This document shows, piece by piece, positions 1-7,246 of a stretch of 24,151 nucleotides of DNA; the first letter of the stretch is position 1, and each line of letters opens with the position of its first letter. The stretch spans positions 1 to 24,151 of the forward strand of contig JBIOHJ010000040.1 of NCBI GenBank assembly GCA_044448905.1. The letters are read 5' to 3'. A program made the position numbers and the translations under genes. The notes under the pieces are model-generated. The model did no database searches. It was given only the letters and a program-made list of their open reading frames with translations, and was not told the DNA's origin. This stretch comes from JBIOHJ01 sp044448905. Lineage in GTDB: Bacteria; Bacteroidota; Bacteroidia; AKYH767-A; OLB10.

Positions 1-562
1 CATTTGTCTGAATTTTATTTTCGAAAGCCACCAGCGTATCAATCATGGTATTTCCGACAAAAAATAATTGTTCTTTTTTCTTTCCTTCTTCAATCAAATT
101 ATCGTAGCCTGATTGTTCGGTAATAAAAAAGTAATCGGTAATTTCATCGGTGAGCATGCGGTTTATTTCTTCGGGCATGGTGCGGTCGCGGCTGCGCAAG
201 CCGCTTTCGATGTGTGCCAGCTTTACGTTCATTTTATTGCACGTAAGCGCAGCGGCAAACGTAGAGTTTACATCGCCAACAACCATTACGAGTGCAGGGT
301 TAAAATCCGAAATTGTTTTTTCGAGCCGCAGCATTACCTCTGCCATTTGCGAATTGGGAGAGGCGGGTGGAATTTCGAGCCAGTAATCAGGCTCTAGCTC
401 AAACTGGCGAAAAAAAACATCAGCCATCTTATCGTCATAATGCTGGCCGGTATGCACAATTTTTATTTCAAAAGGATTACCCAGCGAGGCATTTACCTTT
501 TTGAACTGTGTAATTTTTATAAAGTTGGGTCGGGTGCCTACTACTATGAGGATTTTTTCCAT
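1..562 (-). CDS. wecB: UDP-N-acetylglucosamine 2-epimerase (non-hydrolysing), N-terminal part
   Basis: Interconverts UDP-GlcNAc and UDP-ManNAc in the cytoplasm for surface polysaccharide synthesis. The gene begins at ATG 560-562 and runs off the left edge, leaving 187 codons, about half of the usual 370. Reading the minus strand gives the family motifs in order: GTRPNFIKI near the N-terminus (nucleotide-binding loop), TGQHYDD, VVGDVNST, HIESGLRS and PEEINRMLTDEI. These match the first Rossmann domain of WecB/NeuC-type epimerases. A TAnnTTTG box lies only 7 bases upstream of the ATG, so the leader must be very short. No neighbour in the window shares the pathway; its operon partners would lie to the left. 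The family is certain from motifs; the exact sugar pathway cannot be read here. Confidence 0.9.
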   Translation of the reverse strand, partial: MEKILIVVGTRPNFIKITQFKKVNASLGNPFEIKIVHTGQHYDDKMADVFFRQFELEPDYWLEIPPASPNSQMAEVMLRLEKTISDFNPALVMVVGDVNSTFAAALTCNKMNVKLAHIESGLRSRDRTMPEEINRMLTDEITDYFFITEQSGYDNLIEEGKKKEQLFFVGNTMIDTLVAFENKIQTN

Positions 563-569
563 TGGTGGG

Positions 570-577
570 CAAAGGTA
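570..577 (-). promoter_or_regulatory. Bacteroidota -7 box for the epimerase gene
   Basis: On the minus strand this reads TACCTTTG, a full match to TAnnTTTG. It ends 7 bases before the ATG at 562, so transcription would start at or just before the start codon. I see no good -33 TTG at the expected distance. Confidence 0.5.
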
Positions 578-619
578 GCTTTTGCTGCAATGATTTTTTT
601 AAAAGGCGCAGAATGTTTA

Positions 620-627
620 TACTTTTG
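620..627 (+). promoter_or_regulatory. Candidate -7 box for the DUF2971 gene
   Basis: TACTTTTG matches TAnnTTTG and lies 39 bases before the ATG at 667, in an AT-rich leader. No clear -33 element is visible, so this is a sequence match only. Confidence 0.4.
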
Positions 628-666
628 ATAAATATTAATTTTATATGTGTATAAGCGGATTTTGCA

Positions 667-1401
667 ATGCCAATTATTGAAGAACATCCTGTAATATTCC
701 CTCCAAAATCAAATGTTTCCCTTTGGAGATACATGGATATACCTTCTTTTTTATCATTGCTTATTGATAAATCTTTGACATTCGTCAGAGCTGATTTGCT
801 CGAAGATAAATATGAAGGAACGCTCCCTACACTAACTGCTGCCATAATAGATTTTCAATATAAGAATCTTTCAGAACTTCTAAAAACACATAATAATACG
901 GCTACATATTTGAACTGTTGGTGTAAAGAAAGCCATGAAATGGTACATATGTGGAAAATCTATTCGAAAGAAAATGGAATTGCTATTGAAACGAAATATG
1001 AAGATTTAAAAGCAGCAGTTGAGTCGAATGAGGCAATTTATGCGACTGAAGTAATGTATATTGATTTTCATAAAGAGATTATCAATTGGCAGGCGAATGC
1101 AATGACTGTATATACTATGAAAAGACAAGAATACAAATCGGAGAATGAGGTTAGATTAATATTGAGCCATCCAAAAGTAATTGAAGACCAACTATTGCAT
1201 TTGAAGCCTTTTGAAAGAAATGATGCTAGACAAGAATTATGTTTAAAGAACCAAGTTATTAAATGTAAAGTCAACTTAGCTAAATTAATTTCTAAAATTC
1301 ATATTTCACCTTACGCACCAAAGTGGTATTTTGACATAGTTAATGATGTTACAAAAATATATTTGTTAACTGCAAAAGAAATTATTCAATCTGACCTTTA
1401 G
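667..1401 (+). CDS. DUF2971 family protein
   Basis: A 244-residue soluble protein of unknown function. It resembles the DUF2971 family. The N-terminal block reads LWRYMDIPSFLSLL and then FVRADLLEDKYEGTLP (about residues 19-55), matching the family pattern of a short helix followed by an R-D-x-x-E-D-x-x-E-G motif. A central C-W-C and M-W-x-x-Y-S-x-x-x-G-I-A-I-E block follows (about residues 82-112), then EYKSENEVRLIL in the last third. No signal peptide or membrane segment is present. Codon use is more AT-rich than in thiL or suf. The gene stands alone with its own promoter-like box; the small lipoprotein gene follows 75 bases later on the same strand. DUF2971 genes are common in accessory regions, but nothing here fixes a role. 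Confidence 0.75.
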   Translation: MPIIEEHPVIFPPKSNVSLWRYMDIPSFLSLLIDKSLTFVRADLLEDKYEGTLPTLTAAIIDFQYKNLSELLKTHNNTATYLNCWCKESHEMVHMWKIYSKENGIAIETKYEDLKAAVESNEAIYATEVMYIDFHKEIINWQANAMTVYTMKRQEYKSENEVRLILSHPKVIEDQLLHLKPFERNDARQELCLKNQVIKCKVNLAKLISKIHISPYAPKWYFDIVNDVTKIYLLTAKEIIQSDL

Positions 1402-1476
1402 AAAATGAACTCCACCCTAAGAGGTTCCCAAATCCATTAGGGGGTAAAAATCAAAAGGAGAAGAAGTAATGTTGAA

Positions 1477-1785
1477 ATGAAAAATATTTTACTACTACTT
1501 ATTGTTTCGCTTTTGTTTATAGGGTGCAAGAAGAATGACCATGTCCAATTGAGGATTGAGAATCAAAGAGATTATGAAATAACAAACATTCAAGTTGGAG
1601 AATTAAATTATGGCTCTTTAGCTCCCACCCAAATCTCAGATTATAAAATGTTAGAAACCGGAAAGACAACGGGTTCTTATGATATGAACAACCAACATTA
1701 TTCTGGAGAAATTGAAACTTGGGGTAGTGGAAAGTTGCGCATGAGAATAAATAAAGACGCATCTCTTAATTTTATTAACGAATGA
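1477..1785 (+). CDS. Small lipoprotein of unknown function
   Basis: A 102-residue protein with a lipoprotein signal: MK, a hydrophobic stretch rich in Leu, and the lipobox LFIGC with the lipidated cysteine at residue 17, followed by KKND. The mature part of about 85 residues looks like a small beta-rich domain (alternating pattern in LRIENQRDYEITNIQVGE) and has no motif I recognise. The ATG at 1477 is supported by the signal peptide; a purine-rich AAGGAG stretch lies about 17 bases upstream, somewhat far. The gene is AT-rich like the DUF2971 gene in front of it and converges on thiL, with 24 bases between stop codons and no clear terminator. Probably an outer-membrane or periplasmic lipoprotein. 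Confidence 0.7.
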   Translation: MKNILLLLIVSLLFIGCKKNDHVQLRIENQRDYEITNIQVGELNYGSLAPTQISDYKMLETGKTTGSYDMNNQHYSGEIETWGSGKLRMRINKDASLNFINE

Positions 1786-1809
1786 AAGAAATGCGACCAT
1801 AATCTTTCC

Positions 1810-2874
1810 TCAGAACGCTTTCCACCCCTGCGCTTTCAAATCAATTGAATGACCTGAGCGGTCAACCATTTTTAATCCGCTTCCCTCATCGGTAATATGT
1901 CCTATTATACGAACATCCTTGAGCGATTTAATTTTTTCGTAGTCGCCAATGTTTATGGTGAAAAGCAATTCATAATCTTCGCCACCGCTTAAAGCGCACA
2001 CTGCTGGGCCGAGGTTAAACTCAGCGGCAAGTTCAGCGGTTTTTACATCAATGGGAATTTTATCCTCAAAAATCTCACAACCCGTTTTCGATTGGGTGCA
2101 AATATGAAACAACTCTGAAGCCAGCCCGTCAGAAACATCAATCATGGCCGTGGGCAATATGCCTGCTTTTTTTAATGCTTCAATAATATCCTTACGTGCT
2201 TCGGGTTTCAGCTGGCGTTCCAAAAGATAGTCGTACCCCGTTAGTTCGGGCTGAACACCCGGGTTTTCAAGAAAAACTCTTTTCTCCCGATTCAGCAACT
2301 GCAAGCCAAGATAGGCTGCGCCCAAATCACCGCTCACACAAATTAAATCGGTTGGCTTAGCCGTATTGCGGTAAACAATGTTTTCTTTTTTATCAGCCAC
2401 CCCTATTGCTGTTACCGAAATTACTAACCCGCTCTGGCTCGAGCTGGTATCTCCACCAATCAGATCAACACCGTATTTTTCGCAGGCAAGTAAAATGCCT
2501 TCATACAATTCGTCAACCGCCTCCAGCGAAAACCGGTTCGACAATGCAATGGAAACTGTAATTTGTTTTGGCACCGCATTCATGGCGTAAATGTCCGACA
2601 CATTTACAACCACTGACTTATACCCCAGATGTTTTAACGGGCAATAGCTCAAATCAAAATGAATACCCTCCAAAAGCATGTCGGTAGTAATCAGGATGGG
2701 TTTTCCCCCCTCCCCTTTGGGGAGGGTCGGGGTGGGGCTCAATACCGCTGCATCATCACCAATTCCTTTAATGGATTCAGGATTTCTTAACTCAACTTTT
2801 TGTGAAATGAGTTCTATTAACCCGAATTCGCCCAGCTGGCTCAATTCGGTTCGGCTGTCTTTATTTTCAAACAT
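1810..2874 (-). CDS. thiL: Thiamine-monophosphate kinase
   Basis: Phosphorylates thiamine monophosphate to thiamine diphosphate with ATP, the last step of the coenzyme pathway, in the cytoplasm. The 354 residues carry the ThiL/PurM-like signature: GEFGLIELI at the N-terminus, GIGDDAAVL (37-45, metal and ATP binding), TTDMLLEGIHFDL (63-75), NVSDIYAMNA (91-100), GGDTSSSQ, a central DVSDGLASEL and a late LSGGEDYELLF. Between GIGDDAAVL and the next strand sits SPTPTLPKGEGG (46-57), encoded by a GC-rich palindromic repeat and absent from ordinary ThiL proteins. The reading frame continues through it, so the enzyme is probably active with a longer surface loop. A minus-strand TACTTTTG box lies 21 bases upstream of the ATG at 2872-2874. 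The gene is divergent from the suf operon; no other thiamine gene is in the window. Confidence 0.95.
   Translation of the reverse strand: MFENKDSRTELSQLGEFGLIELISQKVELRNPESIKGIGDDAAVLSPTPTLPKGEGGKPILITTDMLLEGIHFDLSYCPLKHLGYKSVVVNVSDIYAMNAVPKQITVSIALSNRFSLEAVDELYEGILLACEKYGVDLIGGDTSSSQSGLVISVTAIGVADKKENIVYRNTAKPTDLICVSGDLGAAYLGLQLLNREKRVFLENPGVQPELTGYDYLLERQLKPEARKDIIEALKKAGILPTAMIDVSDGLASELFHICTQSKTGCEIFEDKIPIDVKTAELAAEFNLGPAVCALSGGEDYELLFTINIGDYEKIKSLKDVRIIGHITDEGSGLKMVDRSGHSIDLKAQGWKAF
2701..2740. repeat. GC-rich palindromic repeat inside thiL
   Basis: The stretch contains an 8-bp perfect stem CCCTCCCC/GGGGAGGG with a TTT loop (2708-2726), followed by a G-rich arm. It is much more GC-rich than its surroundings and is read in frame as SPTPTLPKGEGG. 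Such C/G-rich elements are scattered through many Bacteroidota genomes; a related G-rich block occurs at 12138-12165. Family membership is from memory, the hairpin is visible. Confidence 0.7.
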
Positions 2875-2895
2875 TTAAAGTGATTTTTCGGTGTG

Positions 2896-2903
2896 CAAAA
2901 GTA
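2896..2903 (-). promoter_or_regulatory. -7 box for thiL
   Basis: Minus strand reads TACTTTTG, a full TAnnTTTG match, 21 bases upstream of the thiL ATG. It lies in the divergent 114-base spacer shared with the suf promoter; the two boxes are 53 bases apart. Confidence 0.5.
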
Positions 2904-2933
2904 CTTCTAATTCGGGCTTTTCTTACTCATTTA

Positions 2934-2964
2934 TTGGGCTTCCCTTCCAAATGTCGTATCTTTG
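2934..2964 (+). promoter_or_regulatory. Promoter of the suf operon
   Basis: TTG at 2934-2936 and TATCTTTG at 2957-2964 are separated by 20 bases, fitting the Bacteroidota pattern of a -33 TTG and a -7 TAnnTTTG. The downstream ATG at 2989 follows an AAGGAG ribosome site (2977-2982) with 6 bases of spacing. This is the best promoter match in the window. No Fur- or IscR-like palindrome was recognised. Confidence 0.65.
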
Positions 2965-2988
2965 CACTATAATAATAAGGAGTTAAAA

Positions 2989-3315
2989 ATGATTACAGTA
3001 ACAGAAAAAGCAAAGGAAAAAGCCATCCAGTTAATGGCCCAGGAAAACCACCCCGCTGGCTCGTTTATTCGGGTAGGGGTTGAAGGCGGAGGATGTTCAG
3101 GCTTAACCTATAAGCTCGAATTTGACAGCCAGTTGAAGCCAGAAGATAAAGTATTTGAAGACAAGGGGATGAAGATAGTTTGCGACCGTAAAAGCTTTCT
3201 TTACCTTGTTGGAACACAATTAGAGTTCAGCGATGGGCTGAACGGAAAAGGATTTGTGTTCAACAATCCCAATGCCAACCGTACCTGCGGATGCGGGGAA
3301 AGTTTTTCGGTGTAA
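2989..3315 (+). CDS. sufA: A-type iron-sulfur carrier (SufA/IscA/HesB family)
   Basis: Accepts Fe-S clusters from the SufBCD scaffold and passes them to target proteins. The 108 residues contain the three family cysteines: C36 in GGGCSGLTY, and C100 and C102 in the C-terminal TCGCGESF. The length is typical. I place the start at ATG 2989 because it follows AAGGAG by 6 bases and gives the usual MITVTEKAKEKA beginning; an upstream in-frame TTG at 2962 lies inside the -7 box and cannot be the start. It is the first gene of the suf operon and is followed by two tiny membrane-protein genes. SufA, IscA and ErpA cannot be told apart by sequence alone, so the symbol rests on the operon. Confidence 0.9.
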   Translation: MITVTEKAKEKAIQLMAQENHPAGSFIRVGVEGGGCSGLTYKLEFDSQLKPEDKVFEDKGMKIVCDRKSFLYLVGTQLEFSDGLNGKGFVFNNPNANRTCGCGESFSV

Positions 3316-3328
3316 GAGTGTAATTATT

Positions 3329-3523
3329 ATGAACCAAAATGAATTTGATAAAGAAGTTGGAAAATATTTTCTTGATATTTCGAAATTAATATTTGCCGGA
3401 GTCGTTTTAGCCTCAATTATTAAAATTGAAGACATATCTAAAACTAAAGTTTCATTTATAGGTTTTATTGTAACTTTAATATTAGCTTTAATTGGATTTA
3501 TAATTTTAAAACCCAAAAAATAA
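3329..3523 (+). CDS. Small two-helix membrane protein in the suf operon
   Basis: A 64-residue protein starting MNQNEFDKEVGKYF at ATG 3329, 13 bases after the sufA stop. Two hydrophobic helices are visible: about residues 16-30 (LIFAGVVLASII) and 42-60 (FIGFIVTLILALIGFIIL), joined by a short charged loop (KIEDISKTK), with a basic tail LKPKK. Both ends are probably cytoplasmic, because the tail is basic. It resembles short inner-membrane proteins common in Bacteroidota, but I cannot give a family with certainty. A longer reading from an ATG at 3254 would overlap sufA in another frame and is not preferred. It is one base away from the next tiny gene. Any role in Fe-S assembly is unknown. Confidence 0.6.
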   Translation: MNQNEFDKEVGKYFLDISKLIFAGVVLASIIKIEDISKTKVSFIGFIVTLILALIGFIILKPKK

Positions 3524-3524
3524 A

Positions 3525-3635
3525 ATGGATGCAGTAATATTATTTATCACAGTAGGCATTCTAGCCATTATTATTGGAGGCGGATACATAATTTCTCAAA
3601 GAAGAAGAGAAAAAAAACATCAGCCGAATCATTAA
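3525..3635 (+). CDS. 36-residue single-pass membrane peptide
   Basis: ATG at 3525 opens a 36-codon frame ending TAA 3633-3635, one base after the stop of the preceding small gene. The product is MDAVILFITVGILAIIIGGG followed by YIISQRRREKKHQPNH: one hydrophobic helix (about residues 4-23) and a strongly basic tail, so N-out/C-in by the positive-inside rule. The tight spacing to the preceding gene and the clean hydrophobic/basic organisation argue that it is translated. It lies 46 bases before sufB. No family recognised; it is short enough to be missed by automatic annotation. Confidence 0.5.
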   Translation: MDAVILFITVGILAIIIGGGYIISQRRREKKHQPNH

Positions 3636-3681
3636 TTTATTTTGTCTGATAATAAAGGCAGAATAAAATTTGGATAAGCGA

Positions 3682-5133
3682 ATGACCGAAGACCAGAAAA
3701 TAATTGAAGAAGTTGCGTTGCGCGATTACAAATGGGGCTTTATAAGCAACATTGAATCGGATAACGCACCGATTGGACTTAATGAAGGTACCATCCGGTT
3801 CATCTCTCACAAAAAAAACGAGCCTCAATGGATGCTCGACTGGCGGTTAAAGGCATTTAATCACTGGATGCAGTTGAAAGAAGAGGAACCAACATGGGCA
3901 AACATCCATCACCCTAAAATAGATTTTCAAAATATTATTTATTATTCAGCACCCAAACAAAAACCCGAATTAAAAAGTCTTGATGAGCTGGACCCTGAAA
4001 TAAAAGCCACATTCGACAAGCTTGGAATTTCGCTTGAAGAGCAAAAACGGTTATCCAACGTGGCGGTTGATGCGGTGATAGACAGCGTTAGTGTAAAAAC
4101 AACTTTCCGTGAAACACTTTCAAAGCTCGGAATCATTTTTTGTTCTTTCAGCGAAGCGGTACAGGAGCATCCTGAGCTGATAAAAAAGTACCTCGGCTCT
4201 GTTGTTCCCATGACCGATAATTTTTATGCAGCGTTAAATTCAGCAGTGTTCAGCGATGGTTCGTTTTGCTACATTCCAAAAGGAGTAAGGTGCCCGATGG
4301 AACTGTCAACATATTTCCGCATCAACTCAGCAGGTACCGGCCAGTTTGAGCGCACACTGATTATTGCCGATGAAGGAGCGTATGTTAGTTACCTCGAAGG
4401 CTGCACTGCACCTATGCGGGACGAAAATCAGTTACATGCGGCAGTTGTTGAAATTTATTCTCACGATAATGCGCAGGTAAAATATTCAACCGTGCAGAAT
4501 TGGTATCCCGGTGACAAAAACGGAAAAGGGGGCATTTATAATTTTGTTACCAAACGCGGATTATGTTCCGGTGTAAATTCAAAAATCAGCTGGACACAGG
4601 TTGAAACCGGTTCGGCAATCACCTGGAAATATCCGAGTGTGATTTTAAAAGGCGATAATTCTATTGGCGAGTTTTATTCGGTTGCTGTGACAAACAATTA
4701 TCAGCAGGCCGATACGGGAACCAAAATGATTCATCTCGGAAAAAACACACGAAGCACAATCATTTCAAAAGGAATAAGCGGAGGAAAAAGCAATAACAGT
4801 TACCGTGGGTTAGTAAAAATAAATAAGAAGGCTGATAATGCCCGAAATTTTTCGCAATGCGATTCATTGCTTATTGGCGATACCTGCGGAGCGCATACGT
4901 TTCCGTATCTCGAGGTAAGTAACCCTTCGGCAATTGTTGAACATGAAGCAACCACCAGTAAGGTTGGCGAAGACCAGATATTTTATTGCAATCAACGCGG
5001 AATTACAACTGAAGACGCGGTTAACCTTATTGTGAATGGATATTGTAAAGAAGTTTTTAATCAGCTGCCAATGGAATTTGCGGTGGAGGCTCAAAAATTA
5101 TTAGCAATAAGCCTTGAAGGAAGTGTGGGATGA
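3682..5133 (+). CDS. sufB: Fe-S cluster assembly scaffold protein SufB
   Basis: Core subunit of the SufBCD scaffold, on which the cluster is built with sulfur from SufS/SufE. The protein is 483 residues from ATG 3682; an in-frame TTG at 3670 would add four residues (MDKR), but neither has a ribosome site. Length and sequence are standard: the N-terminal DYKWGF and PIGLNEGTIRFIS blocks, the central FCYIPKGVRCPMELSTYFRIN and LEGCTAPMRDENQLHAAVVE, then the beta-helix region. The C-terminal TCGAHTFP cysteine (residue 402 from this start) and the VEHEATTS histidine and glutamate (421, 422) match the E. coli SufB residues C405, H433 and E434 needed for assembly. sufC follows after 24 bases. Confidence 0.97.
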   Translation: MTEDQKIIEEVALRDYKWGFISNIESDNAPIGLNEGTIRFISHKKNEPQWMLDWRLKAFNHWMQLKEEEPTWANIHHPKIDFQNIIYYSAPKQKPELKSLDELDPEIKATFDKLGISLEEQKRLSNVAVDAVIDSVSVKTTFRETLSKLGIIFCSFSEAVQEHPELIKKYLGSVVPMTDNFYAALNSAVFSDGSFCYIPKGVRCPMELSTYFRINSAGTGQFERTLIIADEGAYVSYLEGCTAPMRDENQLHAAVVEIYSHDNAQVKYSTVQNWYPGDKNGKGGIYNFVTKRGLCSGVNSKISWTQVETGSAITWKYPSVILKGDNSIGEFYSVAVTNNYQQADTGTKMIHLGKNTRSTIISKGISGGKSNNSYRGLVKINKKADNARNFSQCDSLLIGDTCGAHTFPYLEVSNPSAIVEHEATTSKVGEDQIFYCNQRGITTEDAVNLIVNGYCKEVFNQLPMEFAVEAQKLLAISLEGSVG

Positions 5134-5157
5134 TTTTTAATTATTTGAAGAAAAGAA

Positions 5158-5946
5158 ATGCTACAGATAAAAAATTTAAAAGCTTCAGTTAACGGTAAAG
5201 AAATTTTACAAGGGATAAATCTCGAAGTAAAGCCGGGCGAAGTGCATGCAATTATGGGACCGAATGGTTCCGGAAAAAGCACGCTTGCATCTGTACTTGC
5301 CGGCCGTGAAGATTATGAAATAAGTGGTGAAGTAACTTACAATAAGAAAAATCTATTTGACTTATCACCGGAAGAACGGGCACAGGCAGGGGTATTCCTT
5401 GCATTTCAGTACCCGGTCGAAATTCCCGGTGTCAGCAATGCAATTTTTTTGAAGGAGGCATTAAATTCTATTCGTGAAGCGAACGGAAAAGAAAAGCTCG
5501 ATTCAAAAGATTTTCTCAAGCTGATGAAAGAAAAAATTCAGCTGGTTGAAATGGAAAAAAGCATGACGCAGCGAAGCGTGAATGAAGGGTTCAGCGGTGG
5601 AGAAAAAAAACGAAACGAAATTTTCCAGATGGCAATGCTCGAACCACGACTTTGCATTTTGGATGAAACAGATTCAGGGCTCGACATTGACGCAATGAAA
5701 ATTGTGGCAAAAGGAGTAAATACTTTACGTAATAAAGAACGTTCATTTGTTGTAATTACACATTACCAGCGCCTTCTCGATTACATCGTTCCCGATTTCG
5801 TTCATGTGCTCTACAATGGAAGAATTGTAAAAAGCGGCACAAAAAATCTCGCACTCGAATTGGAAGAAAAAGGGTATGATTGGATAAAAGAAAACGCAGA
5901 TGTGACATATCCCAAAAAGACTGAGATGGTTTCGGTAAAAAATTAA
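5158..5946 (+). CDS. sufC: Fe-S assembly ATPase SufC
   Basis: ABC-type ATPase without membrane partner; it binds SufB and SufD and drives the conformational change that exposes the cluster site. The 262 residues show Walker A GPNGSGKST (34-42), Q-loop Q84 in AFQYP, signature FSGGEKK (145-151) followed by RNEIFQM as is usual for SufC, Walker B LCILDE (165-170) and DSGLD loop, and an H-loop histidine in VITHYQRLL. The ATG at 5158 follows a purine-rich AAGAAAAGAA. There is a short C-terminal extension rich in Lys after the ABC fold (KENADVTYPKKTEMVSVKN). Spacers are 24 bases to sufB and 22 to sufD. Confidence 0.97.
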   Translation: MLQIKNLKASVNGKEILQGINLEVKPGEVHAIMGPNGSGKSTLASVLAGREDYEISGEVTYNKKNLFDLSPEERAQAGVFLAFQYPVEIPGVSNAIFLKEALNSIREANGKEKLDSKDFLKLMKEKIQLVEMEKSMTQRSVNEGFSGGEKKRNEIFQMAMLEPRLCILDETDSGLDIDAMKIVAKGVNTLRNKERSFVVITHYQRLLDYIVPDFVHVLYNGRIVKSGTKNLALELEEKGYDWIKENADVTYPKKTEMVSVKN

Positions 5947-5968
5947 TGAGTGATAAATTGAATACTAC

Positions 5969-7246
5969 GTGGCTACATTCCAGGAACAATATAAATCAGT
6001 TCGTAAAGAGTTTCCTTTGCTGCAGGATAAAGCAATGGAACATTTTAACAGGTTAGGTTTTCCAACTGTTCGTAACGAAGAATGGAAATACACCAATATT
6101 TCACCGCTTGTTTCAAAGAGCTTTTCTTTTTCCGAATCAGGATTTAGTTTTTCGAATGAAGATTGTATTGGGCAATTTTCATTTTTGAGAAATGCCATCC
6201 TCATTGTAATTGAAAACGGGCGGCTGAATACGGATGCTTCCGAAATTAATAGCCTGCCTGAAGGAGTTGAAATAAAAACAATTCTCCAGTCAAAACATAT
6301 TCCATTAGTTCAAAAACATTTTGGAAACTATGCCGATGTTTCGCTGGATTCATTTGCTGCGCTGAATACAGCCTTTGCGCAGGACGGAATCGTAATTCAT
6401 GTACAACCATCAGCCATAATTGATAAACCAGTTTATATACTTAACATTTCTTCTTCGGTTGAAGATACCGTTATAATGCACAATCGGTTATTAATTGTCG
6501 CGGAAAAAAACTCTTCTTCAAAATTCGGATGGATTACGATTTCCGCTAATCCTTCATCAGAATCTTTTATTAACGCAGTAAACGAAATTGTAACCGAAGA
6601 AAATGCCACGGTTGAATTCGATATTTTCCAGGACGAAAATCTCAATTCATTTCAAATTTGCAATTCGTACGTTTACCAGCAGAGAGATTCAAAGTTTAAA
6701 ATCAATACACTTACAACCGGAGGAAAAATAATTCGCAACAAGCTGCACATAAAATTAGATGGCGAAAACTGCGAAACACATTTAAACGGACTGTACATTG
6801 TTGATGGCAGCCAGTTGGTAGATAATCATACCGCTGTATTTCACTCTAAGCCGCATTGCAACAGCAACCAGATGTATAAAGGGATTATTGGCGGAAAAGC
6901 GCATGGAGTTTTTAACGGAAAAATATTAGTGGAAAAAAATGCGCAGAAAACAAATGCTTTTCAGTCCAATAAAAATATTTTGTTAAGCAGTGAGGGTGTT
7001 GTAAACGCCAAGCCTCAATTGGAAATATTTGCCGATGATGTAAAATGCACGCATGGCGCGACCACCGGGCAGATGGATACGGATGCATTATTTTATTTAC
7101 GCTCAAGGGGAATTAATGAGGGGAATGCCAAAGCACTTTTAAACCTGGCATTTGTAAATGATGTGCTTGAGAACATTTCGATGGAGGAATTTAAAAACGA
7201 AGTGGCTCTTAAAATTAAAAAGAAACTAAAAGCAACTGCAAAATGA
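5969..7246 (+). CDS. sufD: Fe-S cluster assembly protein SufD
   Basis: Second scaffold subunit, paralogous to SufB, completing SufB-SufC2-SufD. The 425 residues start at GTG 5969 (no ATG nearby in frame) with MATFQEQYKSVRKEFPLL and the typical N-terminal EEWKYTNISPL. The C-terminal half carries the beta-helix and the CTHGATTGQMD block whose histidine corresponds to E. coli SufD H360, then DALFYLRSRGINEGNAKALL, which is diagnostic. The last codon overlaps the sufS start in an ATGA arrangement, so sufD and sufS translation is probably coupled. The middle is less conserved than in SufB, as is usual. Confidence 0.96.
   Translation: MATFQEQYKSVRKEFPLLQDKAMEHFNRLGFPTVRNEEWKYTNISPLVSKSFSFSESGFSFSNEDCIGQFSFLRNAILIVIENGRLNTDASEINSLPEGVEIKTILQSKHIPLVQKHFGNYADVSLDSFAALNTAFAQDGIVIHVQPSAIIDKPVYILNISSSVEDTVIMHNRLLIVAEKNSSSKFGWITISANPSSESFINAVNEIVTEENATVEFDIFQDENLNSFQICNSYVYQQRDSKFKINTLTTGGKIIRNKLHIKLDGENCETHLNGLYIVDGSQLVDNHTAVFHSKPHCNSNQMYKGIIGGKAHGVFNGKILVEKNAQKTNAFQSNKNILLSSEGVVNAKPQLEIFADDVKCTHGATTGQMDTDALFYLRSRGINEGNAKALLNLAFVNDVLENISMEEFKNEVALKIKKKLKATAK

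Noticed and set aside
1415..1442. CCCTAA/TTAGGG inverted repeat after the DUF2971 gene as terminator
   Set aside because: Only a 6-bp stem with a 16-base loop and no T-run; too weak to call.
2962..2988. TTG start nine codons upstream for the A-type carrier
   Set aside because: The TTG is part of the TATCTTTG promoter box and the ATG at 2989 has an AAGGAG site at proper distance.
3254..3328. Upstream ATG giving a longer version of the 64-residue membrane protein
   Set aside because: It overlaps the conserved 3' end of the sufA gene in another frame; the ATG at 3329 starts right after that gene.
5955..5983. GTGGCTAC at the sufD start as another copy of the sufE-start repeat
   Set aside because: Only a short stretch around the GTG is similar; the rest of the 22-base repeat is absent.
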